Shown here: one piece after another, positions 35,922 through 45,611 of the stretch
How positions within the stretch are numbered: position 1 is the first letter of the stretch
How the letters are laid out: each line of letters starts with the position of its first letter
Made by a program: the position numbers and the translations under genes
Assembly (NCBI GenBank): GCA_001643675.2
Contig: LSRY02000057.1
Coordinates: forward strand, 126,501 to 190,500
Length of the DNA stretch: 64,000 nt
From: Monocercomonoides exilis
Taxonomy: Eukaryota > Preaxostyla > Oxymonadida > Polymastigidae
Direction: 5' to 3'
The notes under the pieces: model-generated
The model's database searches: none
Seen by the model: only the letters and a program-made list of their open reading frames with translations
Told to the model about the DNA's origin: nothing

Positions 35922-36570
35922 TTACTCAGATGCAGCCTTTGCTTTTTTTTGTGCTTGTGGTTTCTTAGCTGCAGCCTTTGCCTCTTCAGCAGCTTTAAGT
36001 TCAGCTTCTTTTGCTGGGAAGCGGGTGTACAACACAAATGATCCGTGGCGAACCAATGGCTTAATCATCTTCTTGCGGCTAAGCATGTGAATTGCGCGGC
36101 GTGCAACAGTTAAGTTGCATTGAAGACGATCGGCAACAGAGGCAATAGTGATATTTTTCATTGTTGGGACGCTTGATATGAGTTTTGCGTATGATGGAGC
36201 ATCGAGCAAAACGGCTGCTGCTCCTTTCTGCTCCTTTGTTGAAACTTTTGACCATTTCTGAAAATAATATTCAAATAAATAATAAATGTTCGATCAAAAG
36301 AACATCGTAGTTTGGAATGATAAAGAAAATTAGTGAAACAAATTTTATTGAAACAAATTATCGTGAATATGACAGTATAACCTTTTTTACTTGTTTTGCG
36401 CCATGACGGGCTGCGGATTTGGCTGCCTGAATCTGCTTACTTTTTCCTCCGGATTGCTCTTTTGCTGGCTGTGGTTTTTAATATTTTAATCAAGGCAAAA
36501 AATTATTTTCGAAAAATATTTAAAAGTTATCATTCAATATTTCATATATAACCAAATAAAAGCAAACCAT
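35922..36570 (-). CDS. RPS25: 40S ribosomal protein eS25
   Basis: Three exons (36570-36568, 36468-36382, 36257-35922) give ~141 residues. Exon 1 is just the ATG, followed by a 99-nt intron beginning GTTTGC. Exon 2 encodes the basic leader (PAKEQSGGKSKQIQ...KQVKK). Exon 3 begins KWSKVSTKEQKG, matching the KKKWSKG of other eS25 proteins. The winged-helix core follows (DAPSYAKLISSVPTMKNITI, SVADRLQCNLTVARRAI, LSRKKMIKPLVRHGSFVLYTR), then an Ala/Lys-rich tail longer than usual. eS25 lies at the 40S head and supports IRES-type initiation in model organisms. An intron directly after the initiator codon is common in eukaryotic ribosomal protein genes. Confidence 0.9.
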
Positions 36571-37054
36571 GTTTTTTTATTGATCTAAATATTCCAACAA
36601 CGGGCTCAATTTTTTTTTCTGTTTAACAATAATTATCAATTAATCACAAAGTGAAATTTCTGTTGCTTAAAATGCAAGCGTCAAATTAAAAAACAGCATT
36701 TTCAGTAGATTTATGGTATTAACATTTTTTATTGCTTGTGACTGAATTATCATCATAAATAAGTAAATAAATAAATAAATAAATATATTTTTTTCATACA
36801 TGAATTAGGATTCAAATAACATCTTCACACATAATGTGTCTATATCAGTGATTCCTGTTCACGGATATGAAAAAATAACTTTTATTGGAAATCTTAGAAA
36901 GATTTTTGTCGTTTAAAGTGAAACAAATTTTTCTTGTTAAATACAAAAAAAAGCTTGAATATCCGAATTTTTTTAATATCTATTTGTAAAGGAAATCTTT
37001 TTGAAAATGAAAGATAAAAGTGTTTCACTCACATATGAAAAAGAAAATCATAAT
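36571..37054. other. Intergenic, AT-rich
   Basis: This is sequence upstream of eS25, containing an (AAAT)n-like run at ~36762-36786 (aataaataaataaat). No supported gene. Confidence 0.4.
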
Positions 37055-37537
37055 TACAGTTTGTGCAAAAAATACCTGACAAGATCGATATCTCAATAAC
37101 TGCAAGAAGAAAAATTCTGATAATTTTCCTCAAAATACAGATATCGCACAAAATACCGGACATCGCACAAAATACCGGACAAGATCGATTTCTCTATAAC
37201 TGCAAGAGGAATTCTTCTGACAATTTTCCTCAAAATATATCTCACCAATCCAAACTCATTTGACATTAAAAACTTTCAAAATAGCTTCATTTGTGCTAAG
37301 AAAAAAATAATTATTAAAACTTCGGAGAAACTCAAAATTCTATTTCTCCGAGATTTCAAAAATTAATTTTTTCTGAGCACAAATATAGCTGAAATGAAGT
37401 CTTGTTTTTCAAATGAGTTTGTATTGACGAGATGTGTTTTGAGGAAAATTATCAGATTTATTCCTCCTGCAGTTATCGTGATATCGATCTTGTCCGGTAT
37501 TTTGTGCGATGTCCGGTATTTTTTGCACAAACTGTAT
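37055..37537. repeat. Imperfect ~480-bp palindrome (foldback element)
   Basis: The sequence reads outward-in from both ends: ACAGTTTGTGCAAAAAATAC at the left returns as its reverse complement at 37513-37534. The centre lies near 37335 (GGAGAAA...TTTCTCC). The left arm contains an extra copy of a ~100-bp unit (AAGATCGAT...CCTCAAAATA occurs at 37081 and again at 37180). An 18-bp motif, CGCACAAAATACCGGACA, is tandem in both arms. Identity between arms is high but not perfect. Coding content is absent, so this resembles a MITE or foldback transposon. Confidence 0.8.
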
Positions 37538-37787
37538 TTTGGATATGAATAAAAATATTGCATATGAAATTGATTATGTAAACATAAGAGTGAAAATGAA
37601 AGAAAATGGGGATTTGATGCAATTCTATTTGAAATTGTTCTTTTCACAAAATTTTTGTGTTTTTGATAAAAAAAAATGATCATGATTATTCAAGCACGAA
37701 GTTTCTTATACGCAAATCATTATTCAATAAACATAAATATATCACTCAATAATATTTATTATATATATATATGTTTTATGTTGTCAT

Positions 37788-39971
37788 GGACAAGACCCAG
37801 GACAAGGACAAAACTTTGGATGTTTCATTCAGCTTTTTTTTGACGCAATTCAACACTTTTATATAGAAAAATTAATTGATTATCGAGTTTTTCGTGTGTT
37901 TTGGGGGTTGTTCATGCAAAATGAAATAGACTTCAATAATTTGCAATTGAAATATCAGTTTATAAAAGTTTGACACATGAAAAGCAATTTAAACAAATTA
38001 TTGTTTGATAACGTTGAATCACGTTGACATATGCAATGAACATATAATTTGCTTCTCAAATAAAATATTTTTGAATGTAATTGAAGATGGATCCCCATTT
38101 ACTTTTTGAAATTAGTTTTCTTTTCCTTTTTTCACTGAGGATAAGAATCTCTTCTTCTGATGTATCTGGTTGCTCTTTTCGATCCTCTGAATTATCAGAT
38201 CGTTCGGTAGAAACATCATCGCAAAAAACTGTTTTCCTTCCATGGTTTTGAAAGTTGAAGTTTTCAACAGGTTCTGTGATATTGGAGATTTTGCACTTAA
38301 CATTAGATGATTCCTTCACATCAGAAACTGTCACATCTTGCTTTGTTTCTGAGCTGTTTGGCTGACTTTTCTTTTTTTTTATCTCCTTACATGGAAAAGC
38401 TTTTGAAAAAAGTATCTCCTGTTATTAATATCTTGCTGATATTGCTTTATTGTGAAGATTTTCAATCGAATTTTCAGCCATCGAAGAGGCTTCAATGTTC
38501 TGCGGAAGACACTAATATACGACAGAAGGGTCAAATGTGTAAATTCTGCATGTTTCGAATGACTTTCCCACAATTATTGGAGAGAGAGAACAACTAATTT
38601 CTTCTGTTGCAGCTGGTATTAATGATTTTTAGTTTGAAGAAATTGACGAATCAGAAGGAACCGAGAATGTTCTTCTTTAGCCGTTTTTAAAATGTGCGTT
38701 TTCAAACCTGTCCAGCTGCTGCGTTAGATGTGTTGTGTGTGATGGAAGAATCAATTAATGGATTTAATGATCTCTGCACCAAGATATCACTGGAAAACTT
38801 AGGCGAGAGGAATGCCCATCAAGTATAATCAAAGCGTAGGAAGACTGTCCATGAAGCTCAACTCGTTTCTCATTAATTTTTGCAATAATATTTCTATCAT
38901 AACCTTTTCAAAATCTCTTCTTGTCATCCAGCCTGTCTTATTTGCTAAACAGTTAATTCGATGATACTTCAATTCCCTTAGATCCTCGGAAATTGTCTGA
39001 GAAGGCCATAGCATGATTGGATCCAAAGATGTTCCATCCGAAAAAACGGTGAAAAACAATGTGGGATGTTTTCTTCATTGTGTTTCTGGAAGCGGGGCAT
39101 GTTGCGTTTCTTTTTTCACAACAATTTCCTAGTCCGACTGCTTCATAAAGATGATAGTTACGTCCATATTGATAATCAAATCAGATGAAATCTGAAAATT
39201 AACATTATCATTTTTAAACAACGAAAACCAATTCCTCATATTTTCAATTGAAGACGCTTGAAGGCGATGAAGATCTATAAAAGTTGATTTTATTAATTTC
39301 AGTAATCCACTTTTCTTTATCAACCTGCGTGCCCATTTTTTGCTGATTTTCCTGACTTCAGGCGTTGGTGTGCATTCCTTCTTTTTCTTCATCATCATAT
39401 TTTCTGACTATCAAAAATGCACAATTAAAAAACAAAACAAACAAATAGCAACAAACGAATCTGACAATGTCTGAAACTGCCAATTTGTTTGCAGTTGATA
39501 TTTGTGCAATTTAACAATCTTCTATTTCCTCGATTATTTCTTCACCAAACAATCCTGGAACGCCAATTTGATGAGGATCATGCCATGCTTTTTTTGATAC
39601 CAAATGCCTGAAAAGGGAAGATGAGTTGTGATTTTGGCCTTCACAAGATCTGCAGATTCGATTCCATCTTGTTTCAAAAGATCATAAACTTTTTCTGCTT
39701 TTAAAAGGAACCTGCAAGGCTCTTCTGAAGCATTTTATGTGATAATTAACTGGAAGGGAAAGGTGATTTATTGTTTGCTTTTTTCATATGAATAATGTGC
39801 ATTTGATCATTCCAATTTTTATATTTATTCTTTTTGAAGAGACGATTATTTTGACATGCATTCAAAAAATGCAATAAAAAATGCATGTTATGAATAGATC
39901 TGCAATTAGCAATTGTTATGAAGTCCCGTTAATAACAGCTATTCTGGACTGATTTATCCTGGGTTTTGTCC
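37788..39971 (-). mobile_element. Decayed DDE-type DNA transposon (Tc1/mariner-pogo-like) with candidate terminal inverted repeats
   Basis: A broken transposase lies between a candidate 18-bp inverted repeat pair: GGACAAGACCCAGGACAA at 37788-37805 and, on the other strand, GGACAAAACCCAGGATAA at 39971-39954 (16 of 18 matching). The ~2.2 kb total length fits this superfamily. Termini are inferred; flanking TA target duplications were not convincing by eye. Confidence 0.5.
38056..39745 (-). pseudogene. DDE_1-type transposase remnant with frameshifts and stops
   Basis: Read on the minus strand, pieces of a pogo/Tigger-like transposase follow in order but in different frames. They are: an N-terminal part (KAEKVYDLLKQDGIESADLV, WHDPHQIGVPGLFGEE), the HTH-to-catalytic linker (SKKWARRLIKKSGLLKL, LHRLQASSIENMRNWF), the first catalytic block DLIINMDVTIIF, a block PTLFFTVFSDGTSLDPIM with GWMTRRDFEKVM, the second catalytic block ALIILDGHSSRLSFPVI, then HTSNAAAGQV, and a Ser/Glu/Lys-rich C-terminal tail (38334-38056). 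The usual NMDET motif reads NMDVT, so a residue after the first Asp is altered. At least three frame changes and several stops intervene. The order and spacing are those of an intact transposase, so this is a dead copy, useful as a lineage marker. Confidence 0.75.
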
Positions 39972-40392
39972 CTGAAGAGATGTCCAACAAGACAATTTAT
40001 TATTTTAAATCATATTTCTTCTGAGATGATGTGCAATTTGAAAAACTTGTTTTGCATTCTCATTAATAAACAATATTAGTGACAGCACTGTCTGAATAAT
40101 AATATTACATGAATTCCTCTCAAACGAATGTTTTTGTGAAAGATACAATAAAAAAAATTGAAATGCAAAATTTCCTATGAATTTCCAAAAGAATATTAAA
40201 AATTCTGCACTCCTGCAAATGTTATGATATCAAAAAATATCATCCAACTTGGTAGAGCAAATTGTAGACATATCAATAGAAGAGGAATATTTAAATAATA
40301 TGATGTTGGAATTTTTTTAATCTTTCTGGAACGATCCAAAACAAAAATCTTTTTTATTTCCGTGTTGAGTCATTATTAAAGCATAACAAAAA
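39972..40392. other. AT-rich, no gene seen
   Basis: This is flank between the dead transposon and the next foldback repeat. It has no protein-like frame. Confidence 0.4.
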
Positions 40393-40640
40393 AATATGTC
40401 AAAATTTTTTTGAAAAGTTCCTTTTGTTAAATTTACAAATAAATTAAAAATTTTATATTTCAATCAAATATTTGTTTCCAAATGCCAAATTTCATTGTCA
40501 TGAAGATAAAATATAGGCTGTGTAATTATTGCAATTTTAGTGAAGTTTCGTTTGTGGAAACAAAAATTAGATTGAAATAAAAACTTTTTAATTTATTTGA
40601 AAATTAAACAAAAGGAACTTTACAAAAATATTTAGACAAT
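40393..40640. repeat. Foldback repeat with ~85-bp arms
   Basis: Left arm ~40393-40480 and right arm ~40553-40640 are imperfect reverse complements. Shared cores include AAGTTCCTTTTGTT, CAAATAAATTAAAAA and TTTGTTTCCA. The loop is ~70 bp. It is non-coding and MITE-like. Confidence 0.7.
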
Positions 40641-40775
40641 ATTGTTTTTTTTACAATTCAATTTACTTAATAAAAGTCTAGAATTATTTCATTTTGCATT
40701 ATTTGTTGTGCATGTGACAAAAAACAAAAAACCCGCAAAAATCCAATCTGTTTTCCTGAAAATAATCAAAATGAA

Positions 40776-40815
<40 letters not shown>

Positions 40816-41171
40816 ATTGTTAAATTAACGTATCATCTTTGAATTGGATGGGCGAAGTCTCCATCCAATTGCAAGAAGGTTATTAAAAAAAGATGAAGTA
40901 ATAATGCAAACAAATAAGGAAATTGTCAAAAAAAATCTGATTTTTTTTGCTTTCAAAAAAACTTGAAAATAACATAAAAAATTCATTCTAATTTGTTCGA
41001 AAAAATGAATCACAACACAAATGTAATTAAAAATAATTAATAAACGTATATTCGAAACTGTAAACAAACAACACAAACATAATTCCTCTCAATAACATAC
41101 AATTTTCAAATAATATATAAAACATGTCTAATAAATAAGATTGAGGTGTTCGAAATGAACTTTTAATATTA
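40641..41171. other. AT-rich region with 37-A tract
   Basis: This contains an uninterrupted run of 37 A at 40777-40813 and otherwise AT-rich sequence downstream of the minus-strand membrane protein gene. No gene seen. Confidence 0.45.
40777..40813. repeat. Poly-A/T homopolymer, 37 bp
   Basis: Thirty-seven consecutive A bases follow ATGAAC. It could be a retroposed poly-A tail or simple slippage. No retroelement frame or target duplication is visible next to it. Homopolymer length may be affected by sequencing error. Confidence 0.8.
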
Positions 41172-42545
41172 CTATGCACATTCAACATTTTTTGGCTCCT
41201 TTTCTTTTTCGCTCCTCAAGAGGCATGAAATGATAATCACAACAATTAAGGCAACCAAACACACAAGAGCAATTGGCACCACAATTGAAACAATGAGATG
41301 AATCATATTCTTCTCAATAAATTTCTCGTACAAATCAGACATCTCGCAACTTTCACATGTCGCGCCCATCAGCCATCCTTTGTTTGAGCTGGTATAAGAT
41401 GAAGCAAAAGGAAATGCATTCCTGTTTTTCCCAAACTTATGAATATCAGGAACTGCAAGAAACAACGAAGTGTCAACGTTACCGGCTCTTTTATTGCTCT
41501 TATCAAAACTCAAGTATTTAAGCTCAGGAAATGTTAAACGACTAGTAGCCTGTGCAAGACTAATGGTCACAGCACCAGCTTTCCCTTGCTCCGCAACACA
41601 AGATACAAACGAGCAATTGAACGATCCATCAAAGTATACAAAAGAACCATAATTTGTTGAATGAATGTAAAGTCCAGCGACAATTCCAGACTTTGAACGG
41701 ATATTATCCATCCAAATTCCGTCAATTGCAACAAGCACTTCAGATGATAGTGATGTGCTAGTTATTTCAATAGCTGCACCATTTTCAATGACAACTCTAT
41801 TTGCCACAATCTCATCTAAGTAAACACATGAACAATGAAACATAAATGGACTTCCTGCAAATGTAATCTCTGTAACATTACTTGAAAGCTCAACATTATG
41901 AAGCATTGCAATTCCAGCGGTTATGTACAGCAAAGAAATATCGCACAAAGAAGATGAGCTTTGATGTTGAGTAACAACAGCTTGGGCTCGATCAAATTTA
42001 ACATGATTTAAAGTTAAGAATTTATCAAAAGAAGTACCAGAGACAGATGATATTAATGCACATTCATCTTTTTGATGAAGTTGATCGCACAGATTCAGCG
42101 GAAATAACAAATTTAAAAAGCTAATGTTTACCATTCCATCATATTGAATTAAGTTATCGTTAACAGGAGATGGTAGAACACCAGTTACGAGAACTTCGCA
42201 ATCCATTTCACGGTTTCCATCGTATTTAAGTCCTCTAAAAATAAATGAAGATACAGTTCCATTAAGAATTCCACAATATGATTCTAATGGAGTATCTGCT
42301 TCAATAACATGAACTTCATATGTTCCATTTGAAGTTCCTCCTATTAATATATTATCCATATTTGAAAAGTCACCTGCAACGTCAATTAAACTTGTTCCTT
42401 GTCCTGTAGCACCAAACTTAACAAAAAATATTTTTCGTTCGTTTTCTTCATAAACAACAGCATTATCCTCAATATTTTCAAAACTATCCATTACAGAATT
42501 GACAAATGATGATAATGCAGCAAGAAATAATACTTCTTTCAACAT
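41172..42545 (-). CDS. Type I membrane surface protein, beta-helix-like ectodomain
   Basis: A single-exon 457-residue protein. The N-terminus (MLKEVLFLAALSSFVNSVMDS) is a signal peptide. The ectodomain is Ser/Asn/Val-rich beta-like sequence with scattered Cys (ESYCGILNG, LCDQLHQKDECALIS, HCSCVYLDEIV) and many Asn-X-Ser/Thr sites. A juxtamembrane CESCEMSDLYEKF follows, then one transmembrane helix (~VSIVVPIALVCLVALIVVII, residues 417-437) and a short charged cytoplasmic tail (SEKEKEPKNVECA). This architecture resembles the oxymonad surface beta-helix family of the partial gene at the left edge, though repeats are weaker. Function is inferred as a cell-surface protein. The tail has no recognised endocytic motif. 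Confidence 0.75.
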   Translation of the reverse strand: MLKEVLFLAALSSFVNSVMDSFENIEDNAVVYEENERKIFFVKFGATGQGTSLIDVAGDFSNMDNILIGGTSNGTYEVHVIEADTPLESYCGILNGTVSSFIFRGLKYDGNREMDCEVLVTGVLPSPVNDNLIQYDGMVNISFLNLLFPLNLCDQLHQKDECALISSVSGTSFDKFLTLNHVKFDRAQAVVTQHQSSSSLCDISLLYITAGIAMLHNVELSSNVTEITFAGSPFMFHCSCVYLDEIVANRVVIENGAAIEITSTSLSSEVLVAIDGIWMDNIRSKSGIVAGLYIHSTNYGSFVYFDGSFNCSFVSCVAEQGKAGAVTISLAQATSRLTFPELKYLSFDKSNKRAGNVDTSLFLAVPDIHKFGKNRNAFPFASSYTSSNKGWLMGATCESCEMSDLYEKFIEKNMIHLIVSIVVPIALVCLVALIVVIIISCLLRSEKEKEPKNVECA

Positions 42546-43009
42546 AATTCAGGATAAAACACTCTCTATTCTCATTTCTTCATATTGGGCAAGATCAAAA
42601 CATTCAGCGGATACATCTCATTTGAATTATTTTCTTCATTTACATCATAATATATTTCCATTCACCAAAGATACATTTTTTAAAAAAAAAATCAATGACA
42701 ATTAAGTTTTGCAACATAACGTTAAATAATATTAAATTCGAATAACTGAAGAGAAAAAGGATGAAAAGAGTGACAAAGAAAAAACTATGTTCTTCAGAAG
42801 CGCATTACATAACAATGATCAAATTTATACAATAATCCAAGTTGTTCTCAATACATAAACAAAATATGCGAACATTTGGATTAATTCAATATTATCAGTA
42901 AAATGAATATAAACAACAAAAACTGCATAAAAAGAAGAGGTTATTAACTTTTGTCAAGAAAAGAAGGCGTTTATTTCGAGCGAGTCAAAGACGAAGACGA
43001 CAAAGACTA
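42546..43009. other. Intergenic, AT-rich
   Basis: This separates two minus-strand genes and contains the promoter of the membrane protein and the 3' end of the acyl-CoA synthetase. No gene seen. Confidence 0.4.
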
Positions 43010-45475
43010 CTACTTTTTGCTTGGCGGTCTCTTGTCGTTAGTCTCCTCGATGACCTTCAGCTGCTTCTGGTAGTCGTCCTTGAACTTGTTCCGGATAAAC
43101 TCGCGCTTCATCTTGAAGGAGGCTGTCATGCACTTGTTGCTGTCTGTCCACTCTTCCTCACACACAACAAGCCCTCTTGGTATCTCGAAACGCCGGATTT
43201 TGTCTCTGTTCTCGTCGCTCGTCTTCTGCAGCTGCTTCAGTATGAACGACATCAGCTGCGTATCGTGTGAGAGCGCCCTCCGAAGCGACATGGGAACTTT
43301 GAAGGAGTCTCCCGAAGAGGAAGAGGAGGAAGAGGACGAGGAAGAAGAAGAAGAAGAAGAGGAAGAAGAAGAAGATGATGAAGCGCTTTCCACCACAGGC
43401 TCTGTCTGCTGCTCCTCCTCTCCTTCTGTCCATTTCCCTTCCCAGTACTTCTTCACTGCTCCATTCCCCCAACTCTCTGCGCCTGTCTCTTCTTTCATCT
43501 CCTGGCTCAGCAGCGTATCCCACTCCGGCACAGCAAACGCCACCAGCGCCGACGCTGTTGATGGGCCATACACCATCAGCTGGTGCAGATACGGGTTCTT
43601 CTCCACAAACACCTCCTCCAGCCGCTCTGCACAGATGAACTCGCCCTGCGACAGCTTGAAGATGTTCTTCCTTCTGTCAATGATCTTCAGCGAGTCCATC
43701 GGCTTGCCGTCGTCGCCTGGGTAGATCCCTTCCACCCACATTCCCACATCTCCTGTCTTGAAGAAGCCGTCCTCGTCAAACGCTGCTTTCGTCGCCTCAG
43801 GATCCTTGTAGTATCCCAGAAACACCTGCGGGCCTCTAACCAAGATTTCGCCTCTCGGATACGGCTTGTCGTGGACTGAGTAGTCCATCTCTGGGATCGA
43901 CTTCAGCCGCACCTCTGAGCCCGGATAAGGCGCGCCCACGTTTCCGAAGTCGAAGCCGATGATCTGCCCGCACGTGATGCACGCTGTTGACTCGGTGAGC
44001 CCGTAGCCTTCCGCGATGATGCAGCCGAGGCAGACGGAGATGAACTCGGAAATGTGTGGCGGCAGAGACGCTGCCCCGTTGTACACAATTCGAATGCGTC
44101 CGCCCATCTTCTCTTTGATCTGGTTAAATACAAGCGCATCTCCCCATTTGGCTTCTTGGTCTGAGGAGGAATGAATGTTATGTATGCATCATTTGAATGA
44201 AAATCAAAAAAATAAAATTTTAAAAAAAATTTTTTTTTATTATTAATGAGAAATCACAAACGAGGAAATCCAGCTTTCAGCTTCTTTAACTTTGCGTTGT
44301 AGGCGATGTTGAATGCCCATCTCTTCAGCCAGTTGGACGACTCAATTTGAGAGTATATTTTGGAGTATGTTTTTGAGAACACACGAGGAACACCTGACCA
44401 TTGCAAAGTCACATCAAAAAGAATTATGATTTTTATTGTTGCACAAATATTTCGAAATATTAATATAAAAAAAGAATACATCGTCACATTACCTGGCAAG
44501 ATTGTTGGACGCAACGCAGCAATATCGTCGCTGATTGTTGTCATTGTGCCTGAATAATATCCGAGTGCACAGCCAAACTGAAGAATGGTAATCTCCAGCA
44601 AGCGAGCAAATATATGGGCAAGAGGCAGATAAGAAATCATGTAATCCTGTTGGTCCGGAGGTGGAGGTGGAGCTCGGGTCATCAGCATAATCGCACCAGA
44701 GCATATGTTGCGGTGAGAGATTATTGCTCCCTTTGGCGTTCCTGTTGTTCCAGATGTGTACACGATTGTGAAAACATCTTCTGGCTTCGGGACAACATCA
44801 GGAACGGGCTTTGATTTTCCAAGAGCAACAATATCCGAAAAACGATGTGTTGCACCTTCTGGGCACGGTGCGCCAGGCTTTGTTGGATCATCAATAACAA
44901 TCACATACTGCAAAAGTGGAGCGATTCCTTTGCTTCTCATATCAGCGACAAACTGAACTTTATCAGATGTTAAAATAACAGCTTTCGAATCTGAATGAGT
45001 AATAATAAACTGACACTCCGCAGCTTGGTAAGAATCATACACAGGAACCGAAACGAGAGACTGAACACAGCAGGCATAATCAGAAACTGCCCATTCAGGA
45101 CAATTCTTAGCGAAAATTGCAACATGATCACCCGGATTTAATCCAAGATTTCTTAATCCAGAAGCAAAACACGTAACAATCTCATCAACTTCGCGATATT
45201 TCATAAATACATACGGACCCTTTAAAATATTAAAATAGAGGTTATTTCGATTAACATAAAGAAATCTTGTTGAAAAAATAAATTAATATATTATTCAAAA
45301 CTCTTTTAGTTGTGCCAGGAATGTATTGGCGAAAACCAAGAAAATCATTTTCAGCAAATGTAACTGTATTCTCCCTAAACAAACGGTAAACAGTAAGTCC
45401 GTCAAGCTTGTAATATGAATGTGAGTAGGGTGTAAGTTTCGAGCAGGTATGAATCGGTGTTACGTCCGAGCTCAT
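43010..45475 (-). CDS. Long-chain acyl-CoA synthetase, four exons
   Basis: This ATP-dependent enzyme activates fatty acids to acyl-CoA at membranes, feeding lipid synthesis and remodelling. Exons 45475-45302, 45219-44493, 44393-44262 and 44160-43010 give ~727 residues with consistent phases. The 99-nt intron 44492-44394 is in frame and would otherwise insert a hydrophobic stretch between LRPTILPG and VPRVFSKTY. AMP-binding motifs: YTSGTTGTPKGA (P-loop), YLPLAHIFAR, YGLTESTACIT, GEILVRGPQVFLGYY, FFKTGDVGMW, IIDRRKNIFKLSQGEFI and the C-terminal Lys region (TASFKMKREFIR). A ~25-residue poly-Ser insert follows the GKWTEGEEEQQ segment in the C-terminal domain, absent from typical relatives. No N-terminal membrane anchor is evident. 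Confidence 0.92.
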
Positions 45476-45611
45476 TTATCAATTGATTCTTGATTCAGAG
45501 AGATTTTTACAAATTGAAAGCCTGATCAAAAAAGTAATACATATATAACAAATTTTTTAAACGCGAAAAGCTCTTTTCAACATAAAGAAAAGTTCACGGA
45601 GTGAGTAATTT
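45476..45611. promoter_or_regulatory. Very short divergent promoter, acyl-CoA synthetase and SMYD
   Basis: The two divergent ATGs are only 136 bp apart, so both promoters and leaders must fit here. AT-rich, with no clear motif. Confidence 0.45.

Noticed and set aside
36970-37700. Short frames at 37063-37263 (+) and 37363-37683 (-)
   Set aside because: Both fall in the arms of the foldback palindrome and encode near-mirror repeats of the same unit. They are not genes.
40777-40813. Poly-A tract as the tail of a retroposed gene
   Set aside because: No degenerate coding frame or target duplication is recognisable just upstream, so simple slippage is equally likely.
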